From Chryseobacterium gleum (GTDB lineage: Bacteria > Bacteroidota > Bacteroidia > Flavobacteriales_D > Sanyastnellaceae): 15,069 nucleotides of DNA. Where the stretch lies: NCBI GenBank assembly GCA_943330925.2, contig CALQJP020000027.1:1-15069 (forward strand), read 5' to 3'. This document shows, in pieces, positions 6,622 to 14,800 of the stretch (positions within the stretch are counted from its first letter, which is position 1; each line of letters begins with the position of its first letter). A program made the translations under genes and the position numbers. The notes beneath the pieces were generated by a model that saw only the letters and a program-made list of their open reading frames with translations, was not told the origin of the DNA and ran no database searches.

Positions 6622-8352
6622 TTATTTCAATGCATTCGCAAGCTCCTCATCCATGCGAGCCTGCTCTTCCATGGCCAACTCGGCATCAACGAGAATACGA
6701 CCGCTGTGCTCATCCACCATCACGCGCTTGCGGCTAGCTACATCCAATTGCTTTTGAGGAGGCAGTTGAATGAATGAGCCGGCAGAAGCTTCGCGCTCGA
6801 TAGGCACCACTGCCATACCGTTGGGTGCTCCCGAGCGGATACGCTCGTAGGCATTCATCAGGCGCTCCTCAACAAGCTTTTTGGCTTCTTCACTCTTCTT
6901 GCGAAGTATTTTCTCTTCCTTCTCGGTCGATGCCACGATATCAGCCAACTCCGCTTGCTTCAGCTTGAGGTCATTCTTGCGCTCTTGCAATTTACCCTCG
7001 GTAGTAACAAGCAATTCCTGCTTGGTGCTCAAGCTAATTTCAAATTCCTTGATGCGCTTGTTGTGCAGTTGTATTTCCAAATCCTGGAACTCGATCTCCT
7101 TGTTCAGGGAATCGTACTCACGGTTGTTCTTCACATTGTTGAGCTGCTCTTTGTATTTCACGATAAGTGCCTCAGAATTTTTGATTCCATTCTTCTTACC
7201 GATGATTTCCTCTGAAAGGTTTTTTACATCCCCCGTGAGGTTACCCAAGCGAGCTTCCAATCCAGCAACATCATCTTCGAGATCTTCTACCTCCAATGGC
7301 AACTCACCGCGCATTGCGTGAATCTTGTCGATACGTGAGTCAATCAATTGGATGGCATACAACGCGCGCAATTTTGCTTCAACGCTGATACCTTTTTTGT
7401 CGTCGCTTTCAGCGAAAGCCAAACGGGGTGCTGTTTTAGAACTCATATCTTCCTCTTCGCTTTTTATAGATTTCTCTTTTGGTTTTTCAATTATCGCTAT
7501 TGGGGCAAACTTGATTCCCGGTTTGCCATCGGGCGCAGGCGGCACATAAATAGGGTTCGCTACGGGCTTTGACGGTGCATCAGGCGAAGGCATAGGCACC
7601 CTGGGGCGCAGCGGACGATTAGAATCGAGAACGATTCCCGGAAAATCAGGCTTAAACAATTCTTCTTTGCCATTGCTCGGCTTTGCTGCCGCTTTGGCTA
7701 CTGCGGTCTTTGCCGGTGCAGGAGCAGCCGCTGCCTTTGGAGCCGGAGCTTCTTTAACCACAGGCTTTTTAGGCTCGGGGCTCTTCACAGCTGCAGGCTT
7801 TTCAACCTTGTTAGCGGCAGGTTTCACAACCGCCTTTGCAACAGGCTTCACTTCCTTTTTAGCAACGGGCTTGGCTTGCTTTTTTTCGACCTTCTTGGCT
7901 GCAGGCTTCGCAGCCTTTTTAGCAGCAGGCTTGGCTACTTTCTTCGCCACAGGTTTAACAACCTTCTTGGCTACCGGTTTGGCAACCTTCTTGGCTACCG
8001 GTTTGGCTGCCTTCTTAGCTGCCGGTTTTGGAGCTGGCTTCTTCGCTACGGCTTTCTTCAAAGGCTTGGCTACCGGCTTTTTAGCAGCCGGTTTGGAAGG
8101 TTTTGTAATCTTTTTGGGCGCTGCTTTTACAGCGGCCTTGTTCTTAACAACCGGTTTAACGGGCTTCTTCGCTGCGACCGGTTTGGCAGCCTTCTTTACT
8201 GGCTTTGCCGCACTTTTCGATTTGGCCGCAGACTTCACCACCTTGCCGGACTTAGCCGGCTTCACCGTCGTCTTAGCCTTGGCAACAGGAGCCTTCGCCG
8301 CCTTTTTCGCGGGAGCTTTCTTTGCCGGGGCCTTTACTGGTTTTTTAGCCAT
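6622..8352 (-). CDS. COG1579-type coiled-coil protein with cysteine-less zinc ribbon, fused to a histone H1-like N-terminal tail
   Basis: 576 residues in three parts. Residues 1 to about 230 are Lys/Ala/Pro/Val-rich, built from KPVAKK-like repeats, very basic and H1-like. A Pro-rich linker runs to about 300. From Met303 comes a COG1579 (C4-type zinc ribbon) domain: long coiled coil (about 315-500) with the family motif KNNREYDSLNKEIEF, then the ribbon. In the family the ribbon holds two CxxC pairs about 20 residues apart. Here the same positions read S523-A-G-S526 and D547-E-H-S550, in otherwise well preserved surroundings (IPPQ-like LPPQKQLDV, SGRILVD), so zinc binding is lost. The basic tail could bind nucleic acid; that is inference. 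The gene lies 5 bp after the NIF3 gene, a pairing often seen between these families. The start at 8352 gives the full fusion, but Met303 (7446), preceded by an AGAGGAAG stretch, could start a free C-terminal form of 274 residues. Confidence 0.85.
   Translation of the reverse strand: MAKKPVKAPAKKAPAKKAAKAPVAKAKTTVKPAKSGKVVKSAAKSKSAAKPVKKAAKPVAAKKPVKPVVKNKAAVKAAPKKITKPSKPAAKKPVAKPLKKAVAKKPAPKPAAKKAAKPVAKKVAKPVAKKVVKPVAKKVAKPAAKKAAKPAAKKVEKKQAKPVAKKEVKPVAKAVVKPAANKVEKPAAVKSPEPKKPVVKEAPAPKAAAAPAPAKTAVAKAAAKPSNGKEELFKPDFPGIVLDSNRPLRPRVPMPSPDAPSKPVANPIYVPPAPDGKPGIKFAPIAIIEKPKEKSIKSEEEDMSSKTAPRLAFAESDDKKGISVEAKLRALYAIQLIDSRIDKIHAMRGELPLEVEDLEDDVAGLEARLGNLTGDVKNLSEEIIGKKNGIKNSEALIVKYKEQLNNVKNNREYDSLNKEIEFQDLEIQLHNKRIKEFEISLSTKQELLVTTEGKLQERKNDLKLKQAELADIVASTEKEEKILRKKSEEAKKLVEERLMNAYERIRSGAPNGMAVVPIEREASAGSFIQLPPQKQLDVASRKRVMVDEHSGRILVDAELAMEEQARMDEELANALK
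7888..8031 (-). repeat. 24-bp tandem repeat array encoding an eight-residue Lys/Ala/Pro/Val unit
   Basis: Six consecutive 24-bp units can be laid out from 7888 to 8031, with unit starts at 7888, 7912, 7936, 7960, 7984 and 8008. The copies at 7960-7983 and 7984-8007 are identical; the others diverge at several positions. Each encodes a variant of the octad KPVAKKVA. The array is the most regular part of a longer, looser repeat region covering the H1-like tail (about 7670-8340). Confidence 0.85.
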
Positions 8353-8357
8353 TGTGG

Positions 8358-9452
8358 TTACAAATAAAAAACAGGATTGGTTTCAATCGCTGTTAAATGG
8401 GACGCGAAAGTAGGGAATTTTTGCTTAAACCAATCACCCAACAACTCAATTGTAAACTGTTCGCTTTCAAAATGTCCGATATCCGCAATCACGATTCGAT
8501 TGTCGGCATCAAAAAACTGGTGATACTTGAAATCGGCCGTCACAAATACATCGGCTCCTGCCGCAATGGCATCGTGCAGCAAAAAGCTTCCACTTCCTCC
8601 ACACACGGCTATGCGCTTTACATGCGAACCTATCAGCTTGGTATGGCGCACCATTGAAACGCTCATATCAACCTTGATTCGCTTCAGAAACTCGCCTGCC
8701 TCCATGGGTTCTGCCAACTCACCGACCATACCGCTTCCTACCTCCTGGTGGGTGTTTTGAAGTGCAATCCACTGGTGTGCAACCTCTTCATAGGGGTGTG
8801 CCTTCACCATTGCTGCATGCACCCGGGCCTTCAACCACTTTGGGACCAAGAAACTCAGATTGAACTCCTTTTCTAAATGCCTCTCTCCCATTTCTCCCAA
8901 GGTTGGGTTGGCTCCGTGCAACGGCCTGAATGTGCCATCACCGGCAGTGGCAAAGCTGCACTCATCGTAGTTGCCGATGTGGCCACCGCCTGCATCAAAA
9001 ACAGCACGCCGAATGGCCTCGGCATGCACGACCGGAACGAATACTTCAAGCTTCAAAAGCTCATCTGCCTTCGGCGACAGCACACGTAGATTAGTCAATC
9101 CCAACTTTTCAGCAATCTTCTTATTCACCCCGTGCTGCACATTGTCGAGGTTGGTGTGGATGGCGTAAATAGCGATGTTGTTGCGAATGGCCTTAATGAC
9201 AGTCCGCTCTATGTAATTCTTCCCTGTAATGCGTTTCAATCCACTGAAAATAATGGGATGGTGCGCCACAACCAGATTACAGCCCTTTGCCAATGCCTCA
9301 TCGATTATGGCTTCCGTGCTATCAAGGCAAAACAACACACCTGTTATCGCTTGCCCCGGGTCGCCCACCAATAAACCGCTGTTATCGTAGCTCTCCTGCA
9401 GACCGGGAGGCGCAAGTTCTTCCAATGCGGAAATAATTTCTTTTAAAAGCAT
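8358..9452 (-). CDS. NIF3-family dinuclear metal-centre protein (DUF34, GTP cyclohydrolase I type 2-like)
   Basis: 364 residues. Metal-ligand motifs of the NIF3 fold are visible: VAHHPIIFSG (His64-His65), HTNLD (His99 and Asp103) and the C-terminal GHFESE (His327 and Glu331). The roughly 100-residue region between the two halves (about 125-225, including VFVPVVHAEAIRRAVFDAG) corresponds to the CutA/PII-like insert found in the longer YqfO-type members, and the length fits that subgroup. Family members form hexamers with two metals per subunit; their cellular role is poorly defined despite the GTP cyclohydrolase label, so I give no gene symbol. The ATG at 9452-9450 starts MLLKEII, typical of the family. 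It is the first gene of a minus-strand pair with the COG1579-type gene 5 bp downstream and is divergent from lpxK across 101 bp. Confidence 0.93.
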   Translation of the reverse strand: MLLKEIISALEELAPPGLQESYDNSGLLVGDPGQAITGVLFCLDSTEAIIDEALAKGCNLVVAHHPIIFSGLKRITGKNYIERTVIKAIRNNIAIYAIHTNLDNVQHGVNKKIAEKLGLTNLRVLSPKADELLKLEVFVPVVHAEAIRRAVFDAGGGHIGNYDECSFATAGDGTFRPLHGANPTLGEMGERHLEKEFNLSFLVPKWLKARVHAAMVKAHPYEEVAHQWIALQNTHQEVGSGMVGELAEPMEAGEFLKRIKVDMSVSMVRHTKLIGSHVKRIAVCGGSGSFLLHDAIAAGADVFVTADFKYHQFFDADNRIVIADIGHFESEQFTIELLGDWFKQKFPTFASHLTAIETNPVFYL

Positions 9453-9512
9453 GGCGGCAAATTACACAATGCGCTAAAGAAAGTGCAAATAGTTAATTTA
9501 TTCATTGCAAAT

Positions 9513-9546
9513 AAGATACACGCCCTTGCTTCAAGTCATGTATCTT
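9513..9546. promoter_or_regulatory. 8-bp inverted repeat in the divergent nif3-like/lpxK promoter region
   Basis: AAGATACA (9513-9520) and TGTATCTT (9539-9546) are perfect inverse complements separated by 18 nt. The right arm overlaps the candidate lpxK -7 box. The symmetry could be an operator or two opposed TATCTT promoter elements serving the two divergent genes. The rest of the 101-bp region (9453-9553) is A/T-rich with no other structure I can name. Confidence 0.35.
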
Positions 9547-9548
9547 CG
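9541..9548 (+). promoter_or_regulatory. Candidate -7 promoter box of lpxK
   Basis: TATCTTCG differs from the Bacteroidota -7 consensus TAnnTTTG at one position. It ends 5 nt before the lpxK ATG at 9554, so the leader would be extremely short. No convincing -33 TTG lies at the usual distance (TTG at 9526-9528 is too close). Confidence 0.4.
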
Positions 9549-9553
9549 CCGAC

Positions 9554-10567
9554 ATGTATAGGGGGAGAAAATGGTTGAAGCCGGTTGGCATACTGTACGC
9601 GGCAGTTCTGAGAGTGCGTCACGCTCTCTACAACGCGGGATTTATCAAATCTGAAATCGGGAAGTTACCCACGATTGTCATTGGTAATTTAGCCTTGGGA
9701 GGCACGGGTAAAACCCCTCATTCTGAATACATACTCCGACAATTGCGCCAATGGTGCAAGCCTGCCTTGCTTTCACGAGGGTATGGCAGAACCACAAAAG
9801 GCTTTATATGGGCCAATCGCATAAAGGCAACCGCCGCTATCATTGGCGACGAACCCATGCAAGTTCTGCTGAAGTTTCCGGACCTGGATGTGGCCGTATG
9901 CGAAAACCGCGTACGAGGGGTAGAATACCTGAAAAACCTGACCAACAGCAATGTAGTGGTGCTCGACGATGCCTTCCAGCACCGAAAGTTGCAAGGCGAT
10001 TTGAACATTCTCCTCACCTGCTACGACCGCCCCTATTGGCGCGATAGTGTGTTGCCGGGTGGTTCCCTTCGCGACATCAAGAAGTCAGCGCGTCGGGCCG
10101 ATGTTATTATAGTAACCAAGTGCCCCCTATCGCTGTCAAGAGAAGAACAAGACACGGTAATCAAATCCATACGCCCCCGAAACAACCAGCAGGTTTTCTT
10201 CACGCGCCTCGAATACGGCGAAGCATATCCGCTCAAGGGAGAAGCGGCTGCTCTGCAACCGGGCGCCAAGGTGGTGGGTATGGCAGGGTTGGCCGACAAC
10301 GATGTATTCAGTGCATTTCTGGGGAGTCGATACAACTTGGCTCATTTCGAATCCTTTGCAGATCATCACACTTTTTCACGAAAGGAGGTCGAGCTGATGT
10401 GGTCTAAATACGGTACTTTCGCCCAAGCGATTGTGACCACCGAGAAAGACGCCGTTCGGTTGAGAAATATGCAGGGATTAGAGGGAATTCCGATTTTTGT
10501 TATCCCCATCACCGTGGTATTCCTCAACAACGAGTCTGCTTTCCTTCAGTTGCTTCGCTCGACTTGA
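9554..10567 (+). CDS. lpxK: Tetraacyldisaccharide 4'-kinase LpxK (lipid A biosynthesis)
   Basis: 337 residues, the usual length. LpxK is an inner-membrane-associated P-loop kinase that phosphorylates the 4' position of the tetraacyldisaccharide 1-phosphate, giving lipid IVA. The signature IVIGNLALGGTGKTP (residues 41-55) contains the Walker A loop. SRGYGR (about 74-79), the GDEP motif (about 98-101) and the VVLDDAFQHRKL block (residues 135-146) are all diagnostic of the family. Near the C-terminus come FADHHTFS and VTTEKDAVRL, also typical. The N-terminal segment LYAAVLRVRHALYNAGF is the amphipathic membrane-binding part. The ATG at 9554 fits the family start. The gene is followed 12 bp later by a thioredoxin-like lipoprotein gene, probably on the same transcript. 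An LpxH-like gene of the same pathway lies about 4.4 kb downstream. Confidence 0.96.
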   Translation: MYRGRKWLKPVGILYAAVLRVRHALYNAGFIKSEIGKLPTIVIGNLALGGTGKTPHSEYILRQLRQWCKPALLSRGYGRTTKGFIWANRIKATAAIIGDEPMQVLLKFPDLDVAVCENRVRGVEYLKNLTNSNVVVLDDAFQHRKLQGDLNILLTCYDRPYWRDSVLPGGSLRDIKKSARRADVIIVTKCPLSLSREEQDTVIKSIRPRNNQQVFFTRLEYGEAYPLKGEAAALQPGAKVVGMAGLADNDVFSAFLGSRYNLAHFESFADHHTFSRKEVELMWSKYGTFAQAIVTTEKDAVRLRNMQGLEGIPIFVIPITVVFLNNESAFLQLLRST

Positions 10568-10579
10568 TTTATCAAACGC

Positions 10580-11740
10580 ATGCAACATTTCATTACTTCA
10601 TTCTTACCGAGACTTGCTTTCGCAGCTGTTCTATCGGTTGTTGCCATTGGATGCAGCAATGGTCCGAAGGGTTCTATCCAGGGCAAAATTGAGGGAGCTC
10701 AGGGCAAAACCATTTTCCTCGAGCGCTTTGTAAACAACCGCATGGTGTTTACAGATTCTGCCGTGATAGGCAGCGACGGTAGTTTCTTGTTGGTGCCATC
10801 GAAGCCTTTGGAGTTGAATTACTACCGGGTCGTTATCGATAAAGAAAACTCGCTAGCACTCATCACAGACAGCACAGAGTCGGCGAATGTGAAAGCAACG
10901 TTGGGCGATTTTACCGAATCGGCTTCTATCTGCGGATCGGAGCGTTCGGAACAATTGCACGAACTGGAAAGCAAGTGCGCCCCATTCGACAAAAAAGAAC
11001 TTGAAGCCCGACAGCGCATTACTCAGCCCGATGTGAGTGTGGAAGAAAAACAAATGCTCAACCAGAGCATGGCAGAAAACCGCCGTGAAATGGTGAAGTG
11101 CATCAAAGACTGGTTGGTTACGCACGAATCGTCACCAGCGGCGCTCATAGCTATTCAGCGCCTCGACCCCCGCACGGAAATGGCCACGTTCAACAAGATT
11201 TTCGCGAACCTCAACGAAAGCTTCGGTCATACACTACTCTATAAGGCCATGAAGCAGGAGCTTGCCAAGCTGAGCAACCCCGGAAAGCAGCAGGCCGCAG
11301 AAACGAACTCGGCCATTGCAGTGGGGCAACCCGCCCCCGAAATTGCACTCAACGACCCGCAAGGAAAGTTGCGCAAACTCAGCGACTTGAAAGGCAAAAC
11401 CGTGCTTCTCGACTTCTGGGCAAGCTGGTGCGGACCATGCAGAAGGGAAAACCCAAATGTGGTTGCCGCCTATAACAAGTATAATAAAGACGGTTTTGAA
11501 GTATTTTCGGTGTCGCTCGACAGGGCAAAAGATGCCTGGTTGCAAGCCATCGATGCCGACGGTTTGCTTTGGCCCAACCATGTGAGCGATTTGAAGTGGT
11601 GGGATTGCGAAGGAGCCAAAACCTACAATGTGCACTCCATTCCGTTTACTGTATTGATAGACAAAGAAGGAAAGATACTCGGCCACAACTTGCGTGGTCC
11701 CATGCTTGAGGACAAGCTCAAAGCGATTTATGGCCGCTAG
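10580..11740 (+). CDS. TlpA-like thioredoxin-fold lipoprotein with DUF4369-type N-terminal domain
   Basis: 386 residues. A lipoprotein signal peptide ends in VVAIGC, so Cys25 is the likely lipidated residue. Residues about 30-120 (SIQGKIEGAQGKTIFLERF and what follows) resemble the DUF4369 domain common before Bacteroidota thioredoxin modules. A helical, charged linker covers about 125-250. The C-terminal domain (about 255-386) is an AhpC/TlpA-type thioredoxin: GQPAPEIAL start, DFWASWCGPC with the redox pair Cys284/Cys287, and the cis-proline in HSIPFTVLID. Such proteins are membrane-anchored periplasmic disulfide reductases, often for cytochrome maturation or envelope repair; the partner here is unknown. 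An extra Cys lies in WWDCEG upstream of the cis-Pro. The gene is 12 bp after lpxK and is followed by a hairpin terminator. Confidence 0.9.
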   Translation: MQHFITSFLPRLAFAAVLSVVAIGCSNGPKGSIQGKIEGAQGKTIFLERFVNNRMVFTDSAVIGSDGSFLLVPSKPLELNYYRVVIDKENSLALITDSTESANVKATLGDFTESASICGSERSEQLHELESKCAPFDKKELEARQRITQPDVSVEEKQMLNQSMAENRREMVKCIKDWLVTHESSPAALIAIQRLDPRTEMATFNKIFANLNESFGHTLLYKAMKQELAKLSNPGKQQAAETNSAIAVGQPAPEIALNDPQGKLRKLSDLKGKTVLLDFWASWCGPCRRENPNVVAAYNKYNKDGFEVFSVSLDRAKDAWLQAIDADGLLWPNHVSDLKWWDCEGAKTYNVHSIPFTVLIDKEGKILGHNLRGPMLEDKLKAIYGR

Positions 11741-11769
11741 CCGGCCCGTATTTGTAACAGTTGATAGGT

Positions 11770-11802
11770 AACAGCGTCTCGCAAGGGGCGCTGTTGCTTT
11801 TT
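11770..11802 (+). terminator. Intrinsic terminator after the TlpA-like gene
   Basis: AACAGCGTCTC (11770-11780) pairs with GGGGCGCTGTT (11785-11795), two of the eleven pairs being G-T, around a GCAA tetraloop. A short GC and then TTTTT (11798-11802) follow. It lies 30 bp after the stop codon at 11740 and probably ends the lpxK/TlpA transcript, separating it from the downstream M1 peptidase. Confidence 0.85.
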
Positions 11803-11823
11803 ATACAATGCCGTTTCAACCCG

Positions 11824-11831
11824 TATTTTCG
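11824..11831 (+). promoter_or_regulatory. Candidate -7 promoter box of the large M1 peptidase gene
   Basis: TATTTTCG matches the Bacteroidota consensus TAnnTTTG except for one base and lies 23 nt before the ATG at 11855, just after the terminator. That is the right place for a new transcription unit (large peptidase plus LpxH-like gene). The nearest TTG upstream (11794-11796) is further than the usual spacing, so the -33 element is unclear. Confidence 0.4.
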
Positions 11832-11854
11832 CAACCAACTATTTATCTCCCTCC

Positions 11855-14800
11855 ATGAGAATCATCTCCCTCCTTTTTTGCTTGCTCATCGGAAGCTCGC
11901 TGCATGCACAACAGTCGAACTACTTCCAGCAAAAAGTCGACTACACCATCGCAGTCACACTCAACGACACAGAGCATTCGCTGTCGGCGTTCGAGACTTT
12001 TGACTATACCAACCAAAGCCCCGACATACTCGACAAGCTGTACATCCACTTGTGGCCTAACGCTTATAAGAACGCGAAGACCGCCATGTCGAAACAGAAA
12101 TTCCGTCAGGGCGATTTCTTTATGTTGTGGGCGAAGCCAACGGCCAAAGGATACATCGACTCGCTCGACTTCAAGGTGGATGGCACGCAGGTGAAGTGGG
12201 AGTACTTCGAAGACCAAGAAGACATCGCCGTACTCGCGCTGCCCAAGCCCTTGAAGCCCGGAGAAACGATTCGCGTGAGCACTCCCTTTTATGTGAAGCT
12301 CCCCAGCGGATCTATTTCACGCCTGGGACATATCGACCAAAGCTACCAAATCACGCAGTGGTTTCCGAAGCCCGCGGTGTATGATAACAAAGGCTGGCAC
12401 CCCATTCCCTATCTCACACAAGGCGAGTTTTACAGTGAGTTCGGCAGCTTCGATGTGAAGATAACGTTGCCTGAAAACTACACAGTGGGCGCAACCGGCA
12501 ATCTGCAAACGCAATCGGAAATTGAGCGCATGGATAGACTGGCCAAAGAAGTAAGCTCCGAGAATACAATGGACTTTCCTCCCTCCTCTCCGAACATGAA
12601 AACACTGCACTACATCCAGAGCAACGTGCACGATTTCGGTTGGTTTGCCGACAAACGTTGGATGGTGCGCAAGGGCGAAGTAGAATTGCCGGCAAGCAAG
12701 AGAAAGGTTACCACTTGGGCCCTTTTTACGCAGGCCGAAAAGGCTAATTGGGAAGAAGAAGGAATCCGCTCCATCAACGACGGACTCTATTACTACTCGC
12801 TCTGGTCGGGCGATTATCCGTATGATGTATGCACTGCAGTTGACGGCACCATCAGTGCCGGTGGTGGCATGGAGTATCCCAACGTAACCGTCATCGGAAG
12901 TTCAGGAAACGCATCAACACTGCGCACTGTTATCATTCACGAAGTAGGTCACAACTGGTTCTACGGCATACTCGGAAGCAACGAGCGCGACAACGCCTGG
13001 ATGGATGAAGGAATAAATTCATTCTTCGAAACGCGCACGCTCATGGCTACTCAAAAAGACAGTGCTATGAATATTGGCATTCAAGTGGGACAACTGGATA
13101 TACAGAAATTACTTGGTCTCGAAAACCTTTCGTACAACTACCTCACGGAAGAACTCCCCTACCTCCTCGCAGCGCGCACCGGTGAAGACCAACCCATACA
13201 AGCACCCAGCGACGACTACACCAACCTCAACTACGGCGGTATCGTTTACAAAAAAACTGCGCTCGCATTCAACTACCTCATGTCGTATTTAGGCGAAGCC
13301 GAAATGAATCGCTGCATGGCGGCGTATTTCGAAGCCTGGAAATTCAAACACCCTTCGCCAGATGATCTCGAGGAAGTATTCGAAGCAACCTCGGGTAAAA
13401 ACCTGGACTGGTTCTTTGACGAACTTATCCCGACAACGCACCATGTTGATTATGCCGTGCGTTCAGGCAAGTCGAAGGATGGCGTATACACGGTGAAGGT
13501 CAAAAACCGTGGACAAATAGCGTCACCCTTTGCAGTTGAGGTAATGCGCAATGGTGAATCGAAATCGCTGGTTTGGACCGAAGGAATTAAACCACGCAGC
13601 AGCACAAGCGTTACCATATCAGTCGAAAAGGGTGATATCGTGAAGGTGAACCCGATGACAGGCATTCCGGAATACAATAGAAACGACAACACCCTCCGCA
13701 CAGAGGGCATCATGCGCACTGTGGAGCCCACCACGTTCAAATTCCTGAGCAGTGTGGACAACCCGGAGCATTCTCAGCTCTTCTGGATTCCGCTGGTTGG
13801 CTGGAATGAATATAATAAATGGATGCTCGGTGTAAACGTGCACAACCGCACAGTGCCAAGAAAGAACTTTCAATGGAGCGCCTCGCCCATGTACAGCTTT
13901 GCTTCCGGAACCCTCGCAGGTATGGGGCACATAGAATATACGAACGGCACGTGGTCAGCGGGCGTTCTTGCTCGACGATTTGGCATTGCCACTTCAGTAT
14001 TCGACGCTGAAGAAGCCGTGCGCAGTTACGATGTACTGAACCCTTACGTTCACTATAAAATGTTTCGCAACCGCACAGCGAAAGACTGGAGTGGGTCGGT
14101 GCGCCTTTCCTACTTCACCATAGCCGAGTGGTACAAGGAAAACCGCAAGCCTAAGTTCAACGATTTCCTTTACATACCGCAGGGAACCGACAAAACCGTG
14201 CGTGCCGACCAATGGCGCGCCGACATCGAACTCAAAAAGAAACTTCCGCGCAGCACATTCACATGGCACAGCCAAATTGAAATTGGTGATTTCACAGACA
14301 TGAACGTGATGCACCAGCACACGCTCAATCATGAATGGGTTTACAAAGGCAAGGGCGCGAAAAAAATCAGAACCCGACTTTACGCAGGTTTGGGCAATGG
14401 GTTTTATCTGAATGCAGCGGGCCAATACGGCGGAGTGCGTCGCAACAACGAAAGTCCCGGCAATGGTTTGAGAGGCGATTACCTCTATGAAGGACTTTTC
14501 CTCGGGCGCGATCAGCAAACAGGATTGCTATCACAGCAATTCATGCGCACGCAAGGCGGCATGGCAGCACCAACAACCCAATCGGCCAACGGATTTTTGC
14601 TTTCGCTGACTACCGAAATCGACATGCCCTTCAAGCTACCGCTGGGAATCTATGGCGGCATTGCTGCATTGAAAAACGACAGCAATACCGAAATCATTCG
14701 CACGACAAACACCGATGTGCGCACCCTGTGGAATGCGGGCGTTTGCGTTCGTGTTATTCCGAATGTGCTCAAGGTCTATGTACCGATTGTCTATTCTGAA

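Noticed and set aside
6611..6624. Second A/T palindrome (AAAAAGCTTTTTT) next to the bidirectional terminator
   Set aside because: The arms are only A/T with a GC centre and no loop, and it overlaps the TAA of the minus-strand gene. The adjacent GC-rich hairpin explains termination.
7667..8413. Long plus-strand open frame (248 codons) rich in Ala, Phe, Leu and Gly
   Set aside because: It is the antisense shadow of the Lys/Ala/Pro repeat region: AAG and GCC/GCT codons read backwards as CTT and GGC/AGC, which avoids stops. The membrane-like composition follows from this.
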